This document shows positions 52,377 to 59,973 of a stretch of DNA of 64,000 nucleotides, in pieces. The stretch is from Bacillota bacterium. GTDB taxonomy: Bacteria > Bacillota > Clostridia > Christensenellales > Aristaeellaceae. Position numbers and translations under genes: made by a program. The stretch is taken from positions 32,937-96,936 of the forward strand of contig JASGUQ010000050.1 in assembly GCA_030057655.1 (NCBI GenBank). Direction: 5' to 3'. The notes under the pieces were generated by a model. It had not been told where the DNA came from. It made no database searches and saw nothing but the letters and a program-made list of their open reading frames with translations. Position 1 is the stretch's first letter. The number at the start of each line of letters is the position of its first letter.

Positions 52377-54319
52377 GGCTGAGCATAAACCTCAAAACTA
52401 TCTGTGACGAGATCTTTACTAACACTGAGTTCGAAAGGTACAGTTTCACCGGCTTTTACGTTATTGATAAAAGTGGTGTCTCCGCCGAGCAATTGACCGT
52501 TTTTATCTCTAAAAACCACAGTAACTGCTATCATGGACTGATTGTAATCATTCGGGTTGTATAGCTCACCGATTATTCTGTTGTCTTTCAGTTTTGAGCT
52601 CTTTATCTCAAAAGGCGTGTATTTAGCATGGTCAAGTTTGGATGTGCTCACGATATGCCAATCGTCATCAGGTTCAACATAAGAGATTTCGATTGACGCA
52701 GGCGTTTCATCAAGCTTGCTTCCTTGACCAGCATAGACTACATCCTGATCGGGATATATAACATTCAGAATCTGATCTGTTGTTGAGATCAGCCCTCCTT
52801 CAGCATCCCTAACCGTGATGCGGAATGCAGGTAAATATGCTGCCTTTTCCGTCATATTGTTATGTGCAACAAATGCGTACTTGAGATAACCATGGACAAT
52901 TTGGAAACCACTTTCTTTGACAGTGACTAGTTCCTGAGGAACAGACGATTCATTACTCTTATCCACAACTGGTGTTTCTTCTGCAGTTAATGCTGCGATG
53001 ATTTCTTCTTCAAGTTTTTTCTGATCAGAAGCTGAAAGTTTAGATGAGGTGCGTACGAGCATAGTTCCTACGACAGTATGAGATCCGGAAGACATCGCAC
53101 CACCATCGAAAGATGCCAAATACCGCTCCCGCTTCTCCGCATCAGCTACGGTAGCATATACTTCTATGCTTCCACCGCAGCTTGTTCCTGCGTCGATAAC
53201 ATCAAGATCAGGCTTGTTTGCGTATGCTGGATTAACAAGAGGACTTGAGAAATAAATCTGCGCTGTGTAACCACCCTGTTTACCTAATTGGCCATTAGGG
53301 TCATTATCCTCTGTGGCTGCAGCAATTTTCGCAATATCAGGAACTGTTGCGAGTCGCTCAATTACAAATTCTTCTGTGGGTGCGGTAACTAATGGATTAT
53401 CAGTTTCAAGTGATGTAGGAGATGCGCTGCTTCCAGAGACCATCTCTTTTAACAATTCAATCTGATCATCTTTCTTTTTGTTGTCCGAGGTTAAGGTGTC
53501 TATTTGAGCTGCTTTATCCGCGACGTCGGCAGTCAACGTTTCTATTTGGCTAGATTTATCCGCGACATCTGCAGTCAACGCTTCTATCTGACTGTCTTTC
53601 TCTTTAACAGTTGCATTGAGCGTTTCGATTTCCTTGGCTTTTCCAGCGACATCTGCATTCAAAGTCTTAATCTGCTCTTCCTTGTTCGCGACATCTGCAT
53701 TCAGAGCTTCAATCTGTTCAGCCTTGCCAGCAACGTCTGCATTCAGAGTTTTGATTTCCTCAGCCTTCCCAGCAACGTCTGCATTCAGAGTTTTGATTTC
53801 CTCTTTCTTACTGGCAACGTCTGCATTCAGAGTTTTAATCTCCTCTGCTTTACCGGCAACATCAGCATTCAAGGTTTCAATCTGACTGGCCTTGTCAGCG
53901 ACATCCGCGTTCAGGGTTTCGATTTGACCGGCTTTATCCGCAACATCAGCATTCAAAGTTTCAATCTGACCGGCCTTGTCGGCGACATCCGCGTTCAGGG
54001 TTTCGATCTGTCCAGCCTTGTCCGCAACATCAGCGTTCAGGGTTTCGATTTGTCCAGCCTTGTCCGCAACATCAGCGTTCAGGATTTCGATCTGACCGGC
54101 CTTGTCGGCAACATCCGCATTCAGGGTTTCAATCTGACCGGCCTTGTTGGCAACATCCGCATTCAGGGTTTCAATCTGACCGGCCTTGTCGGCAACGTCT
54201 GCGTTCAGGGTTTCGATCTGCTTGGTTTTGTCAGCATTGTTTGTAAAATGAATAGCAGCAAAGGCAATAGCAAGCACTGCTAGTACAGCTATTATCGAAT
54301 ATGCCAAACCTTTCTTCAT
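52370..54319 (-). CDS. Membrane-anchored protein with 18-copy coiled coil and two C-terminal domains
   Basis: The 649-residue protein has one N-terminal membrane helix (residues 8-24) and then 18 full tandem copies of a 14-residue unit (I-E-T-L-N-A-D-V-A-D-K-A-G-Q), two heptads each, predicted to form a rod of about 250 residues. From about residue 310 comes a globular domain with L-G-K-Q-G-G-Y-T-A-Q-I-Y-F and D-A-G-T-S-C-G-G-S-I-E-V-Y, seen in other Gram-positive surface proteins; I do not know its function. An FxLYD-type beta domain (about residues 470-649, I-I-G-E-L-Y-N-P-N-D) ends the protein. GGAGG precedes the ATG. It is the last gene of the secreted-protein run. Confidence 0.75.
   Translation of the reverse strand: MKKGLAYSIIAVLAVLAIAFAAIHFTNNADKTKQIETLNADVADKAGQIETLNADVANKAGQIETLNADVADKAGQIEILNADVADKAGQIETLNADVADKAGQIETLNADVADKAGQIETLNADVADKAGQIETLNADVADKASQIETLNADVAGKAEEIKTLNADVASKKEEIKTLNADVAGKAEEIKTLNADVAGKAEQIEALNADVANKEEQIKTLNADVAGKAKEIETLNATVKEKDSQIEALTADVADKSSQIETLTADVADKAAQIDTLTSDNKKKDDQIELLKEMVSGSSASPTSLETDNPLVTAPTEEFVIERLATVPDIAKIAAATEDNDPNGQLGKQGGYTAQIYFSSPLVNPAYANKPDLDVIDAGTSCGGSIEVYATVADAEKRERYLASFDGGAMSSGSHTVVGTMLVRTSSKLSASDQKKLEEEIIAALTAEETPVVDKSNESSVPQELVTVKESGFQIVHGYLKYAFVAHNNMTEKAAYLPAFRITVRDAEGGLISTTDQILNVIYPDQDVVYAGQGSKLDETPASIEISYVEPDDDWHIVSTSKLDHAKYTPFEIKSSKLKDNRIIGELYNPNDYNQSMIAVTVVFRDKNGQLLGGDTTFINNVKAGETVPFELSVSKDLVTDSFEVYAQPW
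53462..54217 (-). repeat. Eighteen 42-bp tandem repeats encoding the coiled coil
   Basis: The unit is 42 bases (14 codons). Copies 1-8, at the N-terminal end of the protein, are nearly identical; copies 9-18 drift. Such repeats expand and contract by slippage, so rod length probably varies between strains. Confidence 0.9.
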
Positions 54320-54346
54320 GGATGCTCCTCCTACTACTGTTATATA

Positions 54347-55078
54347 TTAAAGACCGTCTGTTGATCCTACATCAAGATTTGATTCTCCATCAGACACTGG
54401 TGTTGCCTGTTGCTTTGTTGTTATGTATTCCTTGTCTGCATATGCATAGGTCAAATATACATGCTCCATGGTTCCAGTGAATGAAGAGCTCATTTTTGCC
54501 CATCTCAACTCAAGGTAGGAATGATCGTCATTGTTGTTCCACACATACCCCTCAGCGTTAAGGGTATAATACACCTCGTATTCATTATCGTCATAATGAT
54601 CTGTCGGGTCCCCATATAATGAGGAAAGCTTCTTCTTTAACTCGTTGAGGATATCTTTGCAATCATGAACTGCATCGGCATCAAAACGGTACATTGCTTC
54701 GATAAAAGCATAGTCATCAAAATTAACATTGCTATATGTACCGTCTGATGCATTTGGAACAAACTTAACAGTCAATGCGGCAACATTGAAATCAGCAACA
54801 CGGTAATAAGACCTTCCTTCATATGTCAGCGTATAAATCGGAACATCAGGAACTCGGACTTCGTGGTCTCCATATGTTGGAGTATTCCATTCCTTCACTT
54901 CAAATTCGCCTGTCGGAAGATCCTTCGTTAGCTTGGTTTTGACAACATCCTTAACAGTCGACACTGAAGAAAGCCAGGGTGTGTTCAAAAACTGAATACT
55001 TGCACCCTCTGTGAAACCAAGTGTTGGAATTGTTGCTAGCAGAACACAGACAAGAATCAAAGAAACATGCTTCTTCAT
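54347..55078 (-). CDS. Secreted protein of unknown function
   Basis: This 243-residue protein has a signal peptide (M-K-K-H-V-S-L-I-L-V-C-V-L-L-A). The mature part is acidic and aromatic (TDHYDDNEYEVYYTLNAE) without a recognised domain. It ends Val-Gly-Ser-Thr-Asp-Gly-Leu. GAAAGGATG precedes the ATG. It lies 27 bases upstream of the coiled-coil gene and 23 bases downstream of the next. Confidence 0.65.
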   Translation of the reverse strand: MKKHVSLILVCVLLATIPTLGFTEGASIQFLNTPWLSSVSTVKDVVKTKLTKDLPTGEFEVKEWNTPTYGDHEVRVPDVPIYTLTYEGRSYYRVADFNVAALTVKFVPNASDGTYSNVNFDDYAFIEAMYRFDADAVHDCKDILNELKKKLSSLYGDPTDHYDDNEYEVYYTLNAEGYVWNNNDDHSYLELRWAKMSSSFTGTMEHVYLTYAYADKEYITTKQQATPVSDGESNLDVGSTDGL

Positions 55079-55101
55079 GTGATGGCATCCTTTCCATTGA
55101 A

Positions 55102-55569
55102 TTATTTAAATCCAAGGTCTGGTTTTCCGTTATATGGAGTAAAAATAGCAGATCCATCTTCAACATAGAAGTACATACCATCAAACAATTCAATATCCAA
55201 TTGTGAACGATGATTGTTCGGATCATATCTTTCGAATGAGGTAGAATAGATCATCTCATTCCCTTCCCAGCTTTCTAAGTGTGTTCCGCTTGCATCAGGC
55301 TTAGTACCCCATTTGACATAATTATATGAACCTTCAGGAGCTAAAACTGTCCATTTACCAGCCGGTATATCTTCACCAACTTTATAAAGACCAGTTGGAA
55401 CCCTAACCTCTTGCCATTCCTGGCTATTCCAAATAGCAAGGTTGATCTGTTCCTTTAGCGCCACCAATTCATCAAATGATATTCCTGAAAGATCTACTTC
55501 ATCAGCAATAACAGCCGCTGTGGAAATCAGCAGTATACCGACAACTAAAACACAGAATATCTTTTTCAT
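55102..55569 (-). CDS. Secreted single-domain VGxDIPxGxY protein
   Basis: The 155-residue protein has a signal peptide (M-K-K-I-F-C-V-L-V-V-G-I-L-L-I-S), a short helix-like segment D-L-S-G-I-S-F-D-E-L-V-A-L-K-E-Q-I shared by three neighbours, and one module with the motif G-L-Y-K-V-G-E-D-I-P-A-G-K-W. The module is about 90 residues, beta-rich and tyrosine-rich, ending in T-P-Y. The start at ATG 55569 fits AAAGGAG; GTG 55572 is also possible. Function unknown. Confidence 0.75.
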   Translation of the reverse strand: MKKIFCVLVVGILLISTAAVIADEVDLSGISFDELVALKEQINLAIWNSQEWQEVRVPTGLYKVGEDIPAGKWTVLAPEGSYNYVKWGTKPDASGTHLESWEGNEMIYSTSFERYDPNNHRSQLDIELFDGMYFYVEDGSAIFTPYNGKPDLGFK

Positions 55570-55601
55570 CACAAGAGGCTCCTTTCTTGAGGGCTGTGAT
55601 T

Positions 55602-56537
55602 TTATGTGCCTAAGTATTCAGTATTATATTGTTCTACGTATTGTGAATAGTGTTCAGTATCACACATAATAAAGTTATTCTTGGCATATTTTTCAGCATA
55701 TGAACCCGCTGGGCAAACAATGGTAAGACGATTGCAGTTTTCAAAAACACCGTCCGCAATCTGGGTTACTGTATCGGGAAGAATAGCCACCTCCAAGCCA
55801 GGATCGAAAGGCTTTCCTTCAAAACTTACAACATTGCCTTCACAAACATATATGAATTTCATTCGCTCGCAAGAAAACGTACAGTCATAAACAGTTAGAT
55901 TGCTTTGAATAATAGCTCCGTCAAGTTTATCACAGCGGCTAAATGCGTAATCACCCATTGTAGTCAAGGACTTGGGAAGAACAACAACCCCTTCTAGTCC
56001 TTCAGCGCGTTGGAATGCTGCGCTTGATAATTCCGTGATTCCTTCATGTAACACAATGTTCTTCAGCTTATATGTATCATTAAAAGCCCACCAACCTATT
56101 TTTGTCACAGATTTTGGCAAAGAAACACTTTCAAGCTTTGTACAGTCCGCAAAGAACTCTTTAGGAATTTCCGTCATTCCCTCCGGGAGAACAATTGAAG
56201 TTATAGTCTTGTTCCCTTTGAAAGCATTAGGGTGTATTTGAGTAACAGGTATCCCATCGATTTCAGAAGGAATAACCAAGTCAGTATTAGTGCCCTCATA
56301 AAGATTGATCCGAATTTCTGATCCGTTTGATACATATACTAACCCATCTAGTGAATAGGCAGAATGATCTATCTCCGTTGACAGTTGGACAAGTCGTGCA
56401 TCAATTTGTTGCCGGAGGGATACTAATTCTTGAAAACTGTAATTGTTTAAATCAACAGACGAGGCATCTTCAGCCATAGATGCAACTGATATTACCAATA
56501 GAACCAAAACTAATATAGCAATCAAAGATTTCTTCAT
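55602..56537 (-). CDS. Secreted BspA-type LRR protein
   Basis: This 311-residue protein has a signal peptide (M-K-K-S-L-I-A-I-L-V-L-V-L-L-V-I-S), the shared segment D-L-N-N-Y-S-F-Q-E-L-V-S-L-R-Q-Q-I and then LRR_5 repeats (I-V-L-P-E-G-M-T-E-I-P, V-S-L-P-K-S-V-T-K-I-G, V-V-L-P-K-S-L-T-T-M-G). The C-terminus is acidic and tyrosine-rich. AAGGATG precedes the ATG. The shared N-terminal segment links it to the VGxDI module proteins. Confidence 0.8.
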   Translation of the reverse strand: MKKSLIAILVLVLLVISVASMAEDASSVDLNNYSFQELVSLRQQIDARLVQLSTEIDHSAYSLDGLVYVSNGSEIRINLYEGTNTDLVIPSEIDGIPVTQIHPNAFKGNKTITSIVLPEGMTEIPKEFFADCTKLESVSLPKSVTKIGWWAFNDTYKLKNIVLHEGITELSSAAFQRAEGLEGVVVLPKSLTTMGDYAFSRCDKLDGAIIQSNLTVYDCTFSCERMKFIYVCEGNVVSFEGKPFDPGLEVAILPDTVTQIADGVFENCNRLTIVCPAGSYAEKYAKNNFIMCDTEHYSQYVEQYNTEYLGT

Positions 56538-56562
56538 CTATATCATCCTTCCGTTTGTTTGA

Positions 56563-57171
56563 TCAATCAAAAGAAAATCCTTTGTATGGTTCAAAAATCA
56601 ATGGCGAAGAAAAATCGATAACATTACCCTCTTCAAGTATAACTTTTCCAAGATTCGGGTTTCGATCCTTGTTCATTACAACATTCAAAAGGAGCCCACC
56701 GTTGGTTTTATAGTCATCATATGCAGCGCCCCATACAGTTAGATTGGTTCCCCGATCTGTGGCGGAAATGGAATAGGATCCAGCAGGAATGTCTTCTCCT
56801 ACTGTATATCGTCCACCGTATACTGTATTAGTTGACTCCGGATCAAATTCAAGTCCTTCATATTTTGTAAAGTCAAGAGCCGCCGTAAAGTCAATTACAT
56901 TCCCCTTAACTAAAACAACCTTTCCCAAGCATGGGTTTTTATCATTTACTACAACATTGAGCAATAAGCCACCAGCTGCTTTATAATCATCATATTCTGC
57001 TCCCCATACCGTAAGGTTGGTACCTCTTTTTATACTGGAAATAGTGTAGCATCCTTCAGGGATATCCTCACCAACTTTGTAACGACCACCTGGAATCTCA
57101 GTAGCTAACGCAACACTTGAGAAAACGAGAAGGATTCCCAGAATCAAAAGAAATTTAATGGATTTACGCAT
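56563..57171 (-). CDS. Secreted protein with two tandem VGxDIPxGxY modules
   Basis: The 202-residue protein consists of a signal peptide (M-R-K-S-I-K-F-L-L-I-L-G-I-L-L) and two copies of the module, G-R-Y-K-V-G-E-D-I-P-E-G-C-Y and G-R-Y-T-V-G-E-D-I-P-A-G-S-Y, each followed by R-G-T-N-L-T-V-W-G-A and V-I-D-F. The period is about 88 residues. This is the clearest statement of the module. GGGAGAG precedes the ATG. Confidence 0.8.
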   Translation of the reverse strand: MRKSIKFLLILGILLVFSSVALATEIPGGRYKVGEDIPEGCYTISSIKRGTNLTVWGAEYDDYKAAGGLLLNVVVNDKNPCLGKVVLVKGNVIDFTAALDFTKYEGLEFDPESTNTVYGGRYTVGEDIPAGSYSISATDRGTNLTVWGAAYDDYKTNGGLLLNVVMNKDRNPNLGKVILEEGNVIDFSSPLIFEPYKGFSFD

Positions 57172-57201
57172 TTTCTTGCTCTCCCTTTTTTATCATGATA
57201 A

Positions 57202-57642
57202 TTAGAAACCAAGACTTACTGGTACATAAGGCGTAAATGTAACAGCGTTCCGGCTAACAACAATATATGTGCCTTCAACAAGCTCCCAAGAAACTGTAGA
57301 GTTAGAGCCCCAATCATCGAGATAGTCAATTCTATCGCTCCAAGGCACCTCTACGCCATATTCATCTAGAGATTTTCCCCAATAAACCTCACACGCTCCT
57401 TCAGAAGCTGTGATTGTCCACTTGCCAGCGGGAATATCCACGCCAACTTTATAAGCCCCCGGAGGCACTTTTACTGTCTTGAAATCTGGCCTTGACATTA
57501 TTTCGAGTGTGATTTTCGATTGAAGGGCAATGAGCTCTTCATAAGACAATGATGACAGATCAATGCCTTCTGCATAGGAAGCAGTGAATGCAAAACAAGC
57601 CAGCATTACAACCGCCAGGATAAGAGAAACAGTCTTTTTCAT
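57202..57642 (-). CDS. Secreted single-domain VGxDIPxGxY protein
   Basis: The 146-residue protein has a signal peptide (M-K-K-T-V-S-L-I-L-A-V-V-M-L-A), the shared segment D-L-S-S-L-S-Y-E-E-L-I-A-L-Q-S-K-I and one module with G-A-Y-K-V-G-V-D-I-P-A-G-K-W. It ends V-T-F-T-P-Y-V-P-V-S-L-G-F. It is closely similar in plan to the gene at 55102, from which it probably arose by duplication. GGAGG precedes the ATG. Confidence 0.78.
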   Translation of the reverse strand: MKKTVSLILAVVMLACFAFTASYAEGIDLSSLSYEELIALQSKITLEIMSRPDFKTVKVPPGAYKVGVDIPAGKWTITASEGACEVYWGKSLDEYGVEVPWSDRIDYLDDWGSNSTVSWELVEGTYIVVSRNAVTFTPYVPVSLGF

Positions 57643-57671
57643 ACAGGGAGTCCTCCTTCACAATTATTGGT

Positions 57672-58004
57672 TTATTTTGACCAACTATGACCGCAGTTTT
57701 GGCAAGTACAAACAGTCTTATACACCACATTGTTGACAGTTGTACTTACTGTTGACGATGTGCCCTTGTACTTCTTTTTCTTAAATGGAGCAGCAAATAA
57801 ACGCAGAATCAACCTAGGGATAAACAAGAAAATCCAAGAAAGTAAATCAACGATCCACCACCACCAGCCAATGGTAAGCCACCAGAGACAGCCGTGTCCT
57901 TTTTCTTGATATTTGGATTTTGTTGTTGCAGTTGTTACTGAACCGCGATCCTCTTGGAAAGTGTTTACTGAGACATTGCTGCTTCCACATTTAGGGCACT
58001 CCAT
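57672..58004 (-). CDS. Zinc-ribbon membrane protein
   Basis: This protein of about 110 residues starts M-E-C-P-K-C-G, has a Trp-rich membrane segment in the middle (C-L-W-W-L-T-I-G-W-W-W-W-I-V-D-L-L and I-F-L-F-I-P-R-L-I) and ends C-T-C-Q-N-C-G-H-S-W-S-K. Two cysteine pairs (C-x-x-C at each end) can form one split zinc ribbon across the membrane segment. The start at 58004 follows AAGGAGG. It is the only protein of the run without a signal peptide, so it may be the local membrane component. Function unknown. Confidence 0.65.
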   Translation of the reverse strand: MECPKCGSSNVSVNTFQEDRGSVTTATTKSKYQEKGHGCLWWLTIGWWWWIVDLLSWIFLFIPRLILRLFAAPFKKKKYKGTSSTVSTTVNNVVYKTVCTCQNCGHSWSK

Positions 58005-58030
58005 GATCTTTCCTCCTTGTTTAAGCGGTT

Positions 58031-58819
58031 TTATAATGTCTGAGCCCAACCGGCCAGCATTTCAACAATACGATACATGCCATTTGCAGCTTGCTGTGGC
58101 GCACCTTTGCATGATTTATTTACATCCACCCAGTTATCATAAACGCTTGAGAAATATGAGCTCCAGATTCCCCAGGTGTCTGACTTGTTGCCAATTAGGT
58201 AAATAAGCTCAACGCAACGATAAAGTCCGTTGACTAACTGCTGAGGTGCTCCAGACGCGGATTTATCACCAGATTTCCAGGAATCAATAACGGTAGAAAT
58301 CATTTCAGAACTGACACCTTTTTCATATGCGATTATTGTCAGCATGTCTACCATTCGATATGCGCCATTGACCTCTTGTTGTACCGCGCTTGACGCGCTT
58401 TTGTTGTTTGTGTCCATGTCTTCAAGTACTTGCATGATAAATTCGCGGTATTTTCCGGATGAATCCAGTTCAAGTCCGATAACCGCAAGCAACTCAACGC
58501 AACGATATAAACCGTTTGCAGTTTGCTGTGGGGCACCATCAAGTCCTTTGTTGTTCGCATTCAATGTGTCGATGGCACTATCAATGACGTCTGAGTATAC
58601 TCCAGCGGAATCAAGCCTATAAGCCATAAGTGATAGCATTTCAACCGCACGATATGAGCCATTCGCGGTTTGCTGTGGCGCTCCAGAGAGTTTTTTATTA
58701 TTTTCTTCAAGGGAATCAAGAACAGAAGAAATCAAGTCTGAATAACTTGTTGCTGCGATAGCAGGGAGACAGGCAACAAGTATCGATGCTGCTAGCAGAA
58801 ATGCGACAATCCTTTTCAT
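58031..58819 (-). CDS. Secreted protein of five 49-residue APQQ repeats
   Basis: The 262-residue protein has a signal peptide (M-K-R-I-V-A-F-L-L-A-A-S-I-L-V) and then five copies of a unit of about 49 residues, whose core is G-A-P-Q-Q-x-x-N-G-x-Y-R-x-V-E-x-L. The copies are predicted helical. I know of no named domain with this core. GGAGG precedes ATG 58819. There is no membrane anchor after the signal. It may form a helical solenoid. Confidence 0.65.
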   Translation of the reverse strand: MKRIVAFLLAASILVACLPAIAATSYSDLISSVLDSLEENNKKLSGAPQQTANGSYRAVEMLSLMAYRLDSAGVYSDVIDSAIDTLNANNKGLDGAPQQTANGLYRCVELLAVIGLELDSSGKYREFIMQVLEDMDTNNKSASSAVQQEVNGAYRMVDMLTIIAYEKGVSSEMISTVIDSWKSGDKSASGAPQQLVNGLYRCVELIYLIGNKSDTWGIWSSYFSSVYDNWVDVNKSCKGAPQQAANGMYRIVEMLAGWAQTL

Positions 58820-58868
58820 ACGCTGCCCTCCACAGACGTCTTTGAAACCCAGTCCATTTCTCTTCTTA

Positions 58869-59390
58869 TCAGAAACCAAAGCCATTCAGAAGATCATTCA
58901 GATCGTCCAGGCCAAAGTCATCACCACCGGTACTAGAAGAGGGAGTTGAGCTGGAGAAATCTCCACCCATAAGCTTCAGGATCTCAGAATACACTTCCAT
59001 GTAGTAAGCCATATCACCATCGCTGAGATCCATCTCGTTGATTTTTTCCATCACGACATCAAGCTTTTCTGCTTCTTCAGCAAGCGTAGCCATTTTTGTC
59101 AAACTGGATAAATCCATTGATCCTAAGCATTCAAAATAATCCTTGTAGAAAGCATAGTACACATCCATGGCATATTTGAATTCGGAATGTACTTTGACCT
59201 TCTTGCCGCCAATTTCAACTTCTTCTACCGCTCCTGAAACAGGATCGTCTGCAGTGTAAGCAATCATAGCTGCCACAGATTTTGCGTATGTGACAACATC
59301 ATCCATCGTTTGTTTCTTTTCCTGTCCTGTAGCAAATGCTGCTGTACAAAAGAGCGTGAAGACGAGAACCAGTGCCAGAATCCTTTTCAT
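58869..59390 (-). CDS. Secreted helical protein of unknown function
   Basis: The 173-residue protein has a signal peptide (M-K-R-I-L-A-L-V-L-V-F-T-L-F). The mature part is acidic and helical, with D-L-S-S-L-T-K-M-A-T-L-A-E-E-A-E-K-L, and ends in a Ser/Thr/Gly linker and D-D-F-G-L-D-D-L-N-D-L-L-N-G-F-G-F. No known domain. GGGAGG precedes ATG 59390. It lies 49 bases upstream of the APQQ-repeat gene on the minus strand. Confidence 0.6.
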   Translation of the reverse strand: MKRILALVLVFTLFCTAAFATGQEKKQTMDDVVTYAKSVAAMIAYTADDPVSGAVEEVEIGGKKVKVHSEFKYAMDVYYAFYKDYFECLGSMDLSSLTKMATLAEEAEKLDVVMEKINEMDLSDGDMAYYMEVYSEILKLMGGDFSSSTPSSSTGGDDFGLDDLNDLLNGFGF

Positions 59391-59468
59391 GATGATACCT
59401 CCCTCATTCTTTGGCTGACTTAAATGGTGAGTCATCTCTCTGGAAGAGACATAAAAATCACTCTATGT

Positions 59469-59942
59469 TTATGGTGCCCACGCCTGTTGGATTCTCTCAA
59501 GTGTCCCAACGCCATATGGAATATAGAGGACGTTTCCTTTTTCCAAATTAATAGTTATTCGGTCTCCGGCAGAATAAATGGTACTATAGCATATGGCGTT
59601 TTGCTGAGCGCTACTGAAATTACTCCCTTCCGCATTTTTCTTGTCCCAGGCGCTCATGTCCGGGTAAATCCATATGTAAAACTTCTCAATATCCTTACCC
59701 ATTTCCGTGTTCGTATAAACAAAACTTCCGACTTCAATGTCTCTTCCCGCTAGGTAGAGCCCTGGATATATCTCATTTAGCAAACCACGCGAAGCCATTT
59801 CTGCTTTTATCTCATCGGCTAATGAAGAAAGCGTATCATTGTCCAGTGCTTTTATATTAATGTCAGTTAAGCTTTCTGCTGCAGAAAAAACAGCACTGCA
59901 AATTAAAATTGCCGTTAGAATGATCGACACAATCGTTTTCAT
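59469..59942 (-). CDS. Secreted protein, divergent VGxDI module
   Basis: The 157-residue protein has a signal peptide (M-K-T-I-V-S-I-I-L-T-A-I-L-I-C-S), a segment like the shared one (D-I-N-I-K-A-L-D-N-D-T-L-S-S-L-A-D-E-I) and a module in which the motif is worn to G-L-Y-L-A-G-R-D-I-E-V-G-S-F. AGGAGG precedes the ATG. It sits directly downstream of the large multi-domain gene on the minus strand. Confidence 0.65.
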   Translation of the reverse strand: MKTIVSIILTAILICSAVFSAAESLTDINIKALDNDTLSSLADEIKAEMASRGLLNEIYPGLYLAGRDIEVGSFVYTNTEMGKDIEKFYIWIYPDMSAWDKKNAEGSNFSSAQQNAICYSTIYSAGDRITINLEKGNVLYIPYGVGTLERIQQAWAP

Positions 59943-59973
59943 GAAGCAGCCCTCCTCAAATTAAGTCATCAAA

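Noticed and set aside
53462..54217. Regular 42-bp repeats resembling a CRISPR array
   Set aside because: There are no unique spacers and the repeats are in-frame codons of a coiled coil.
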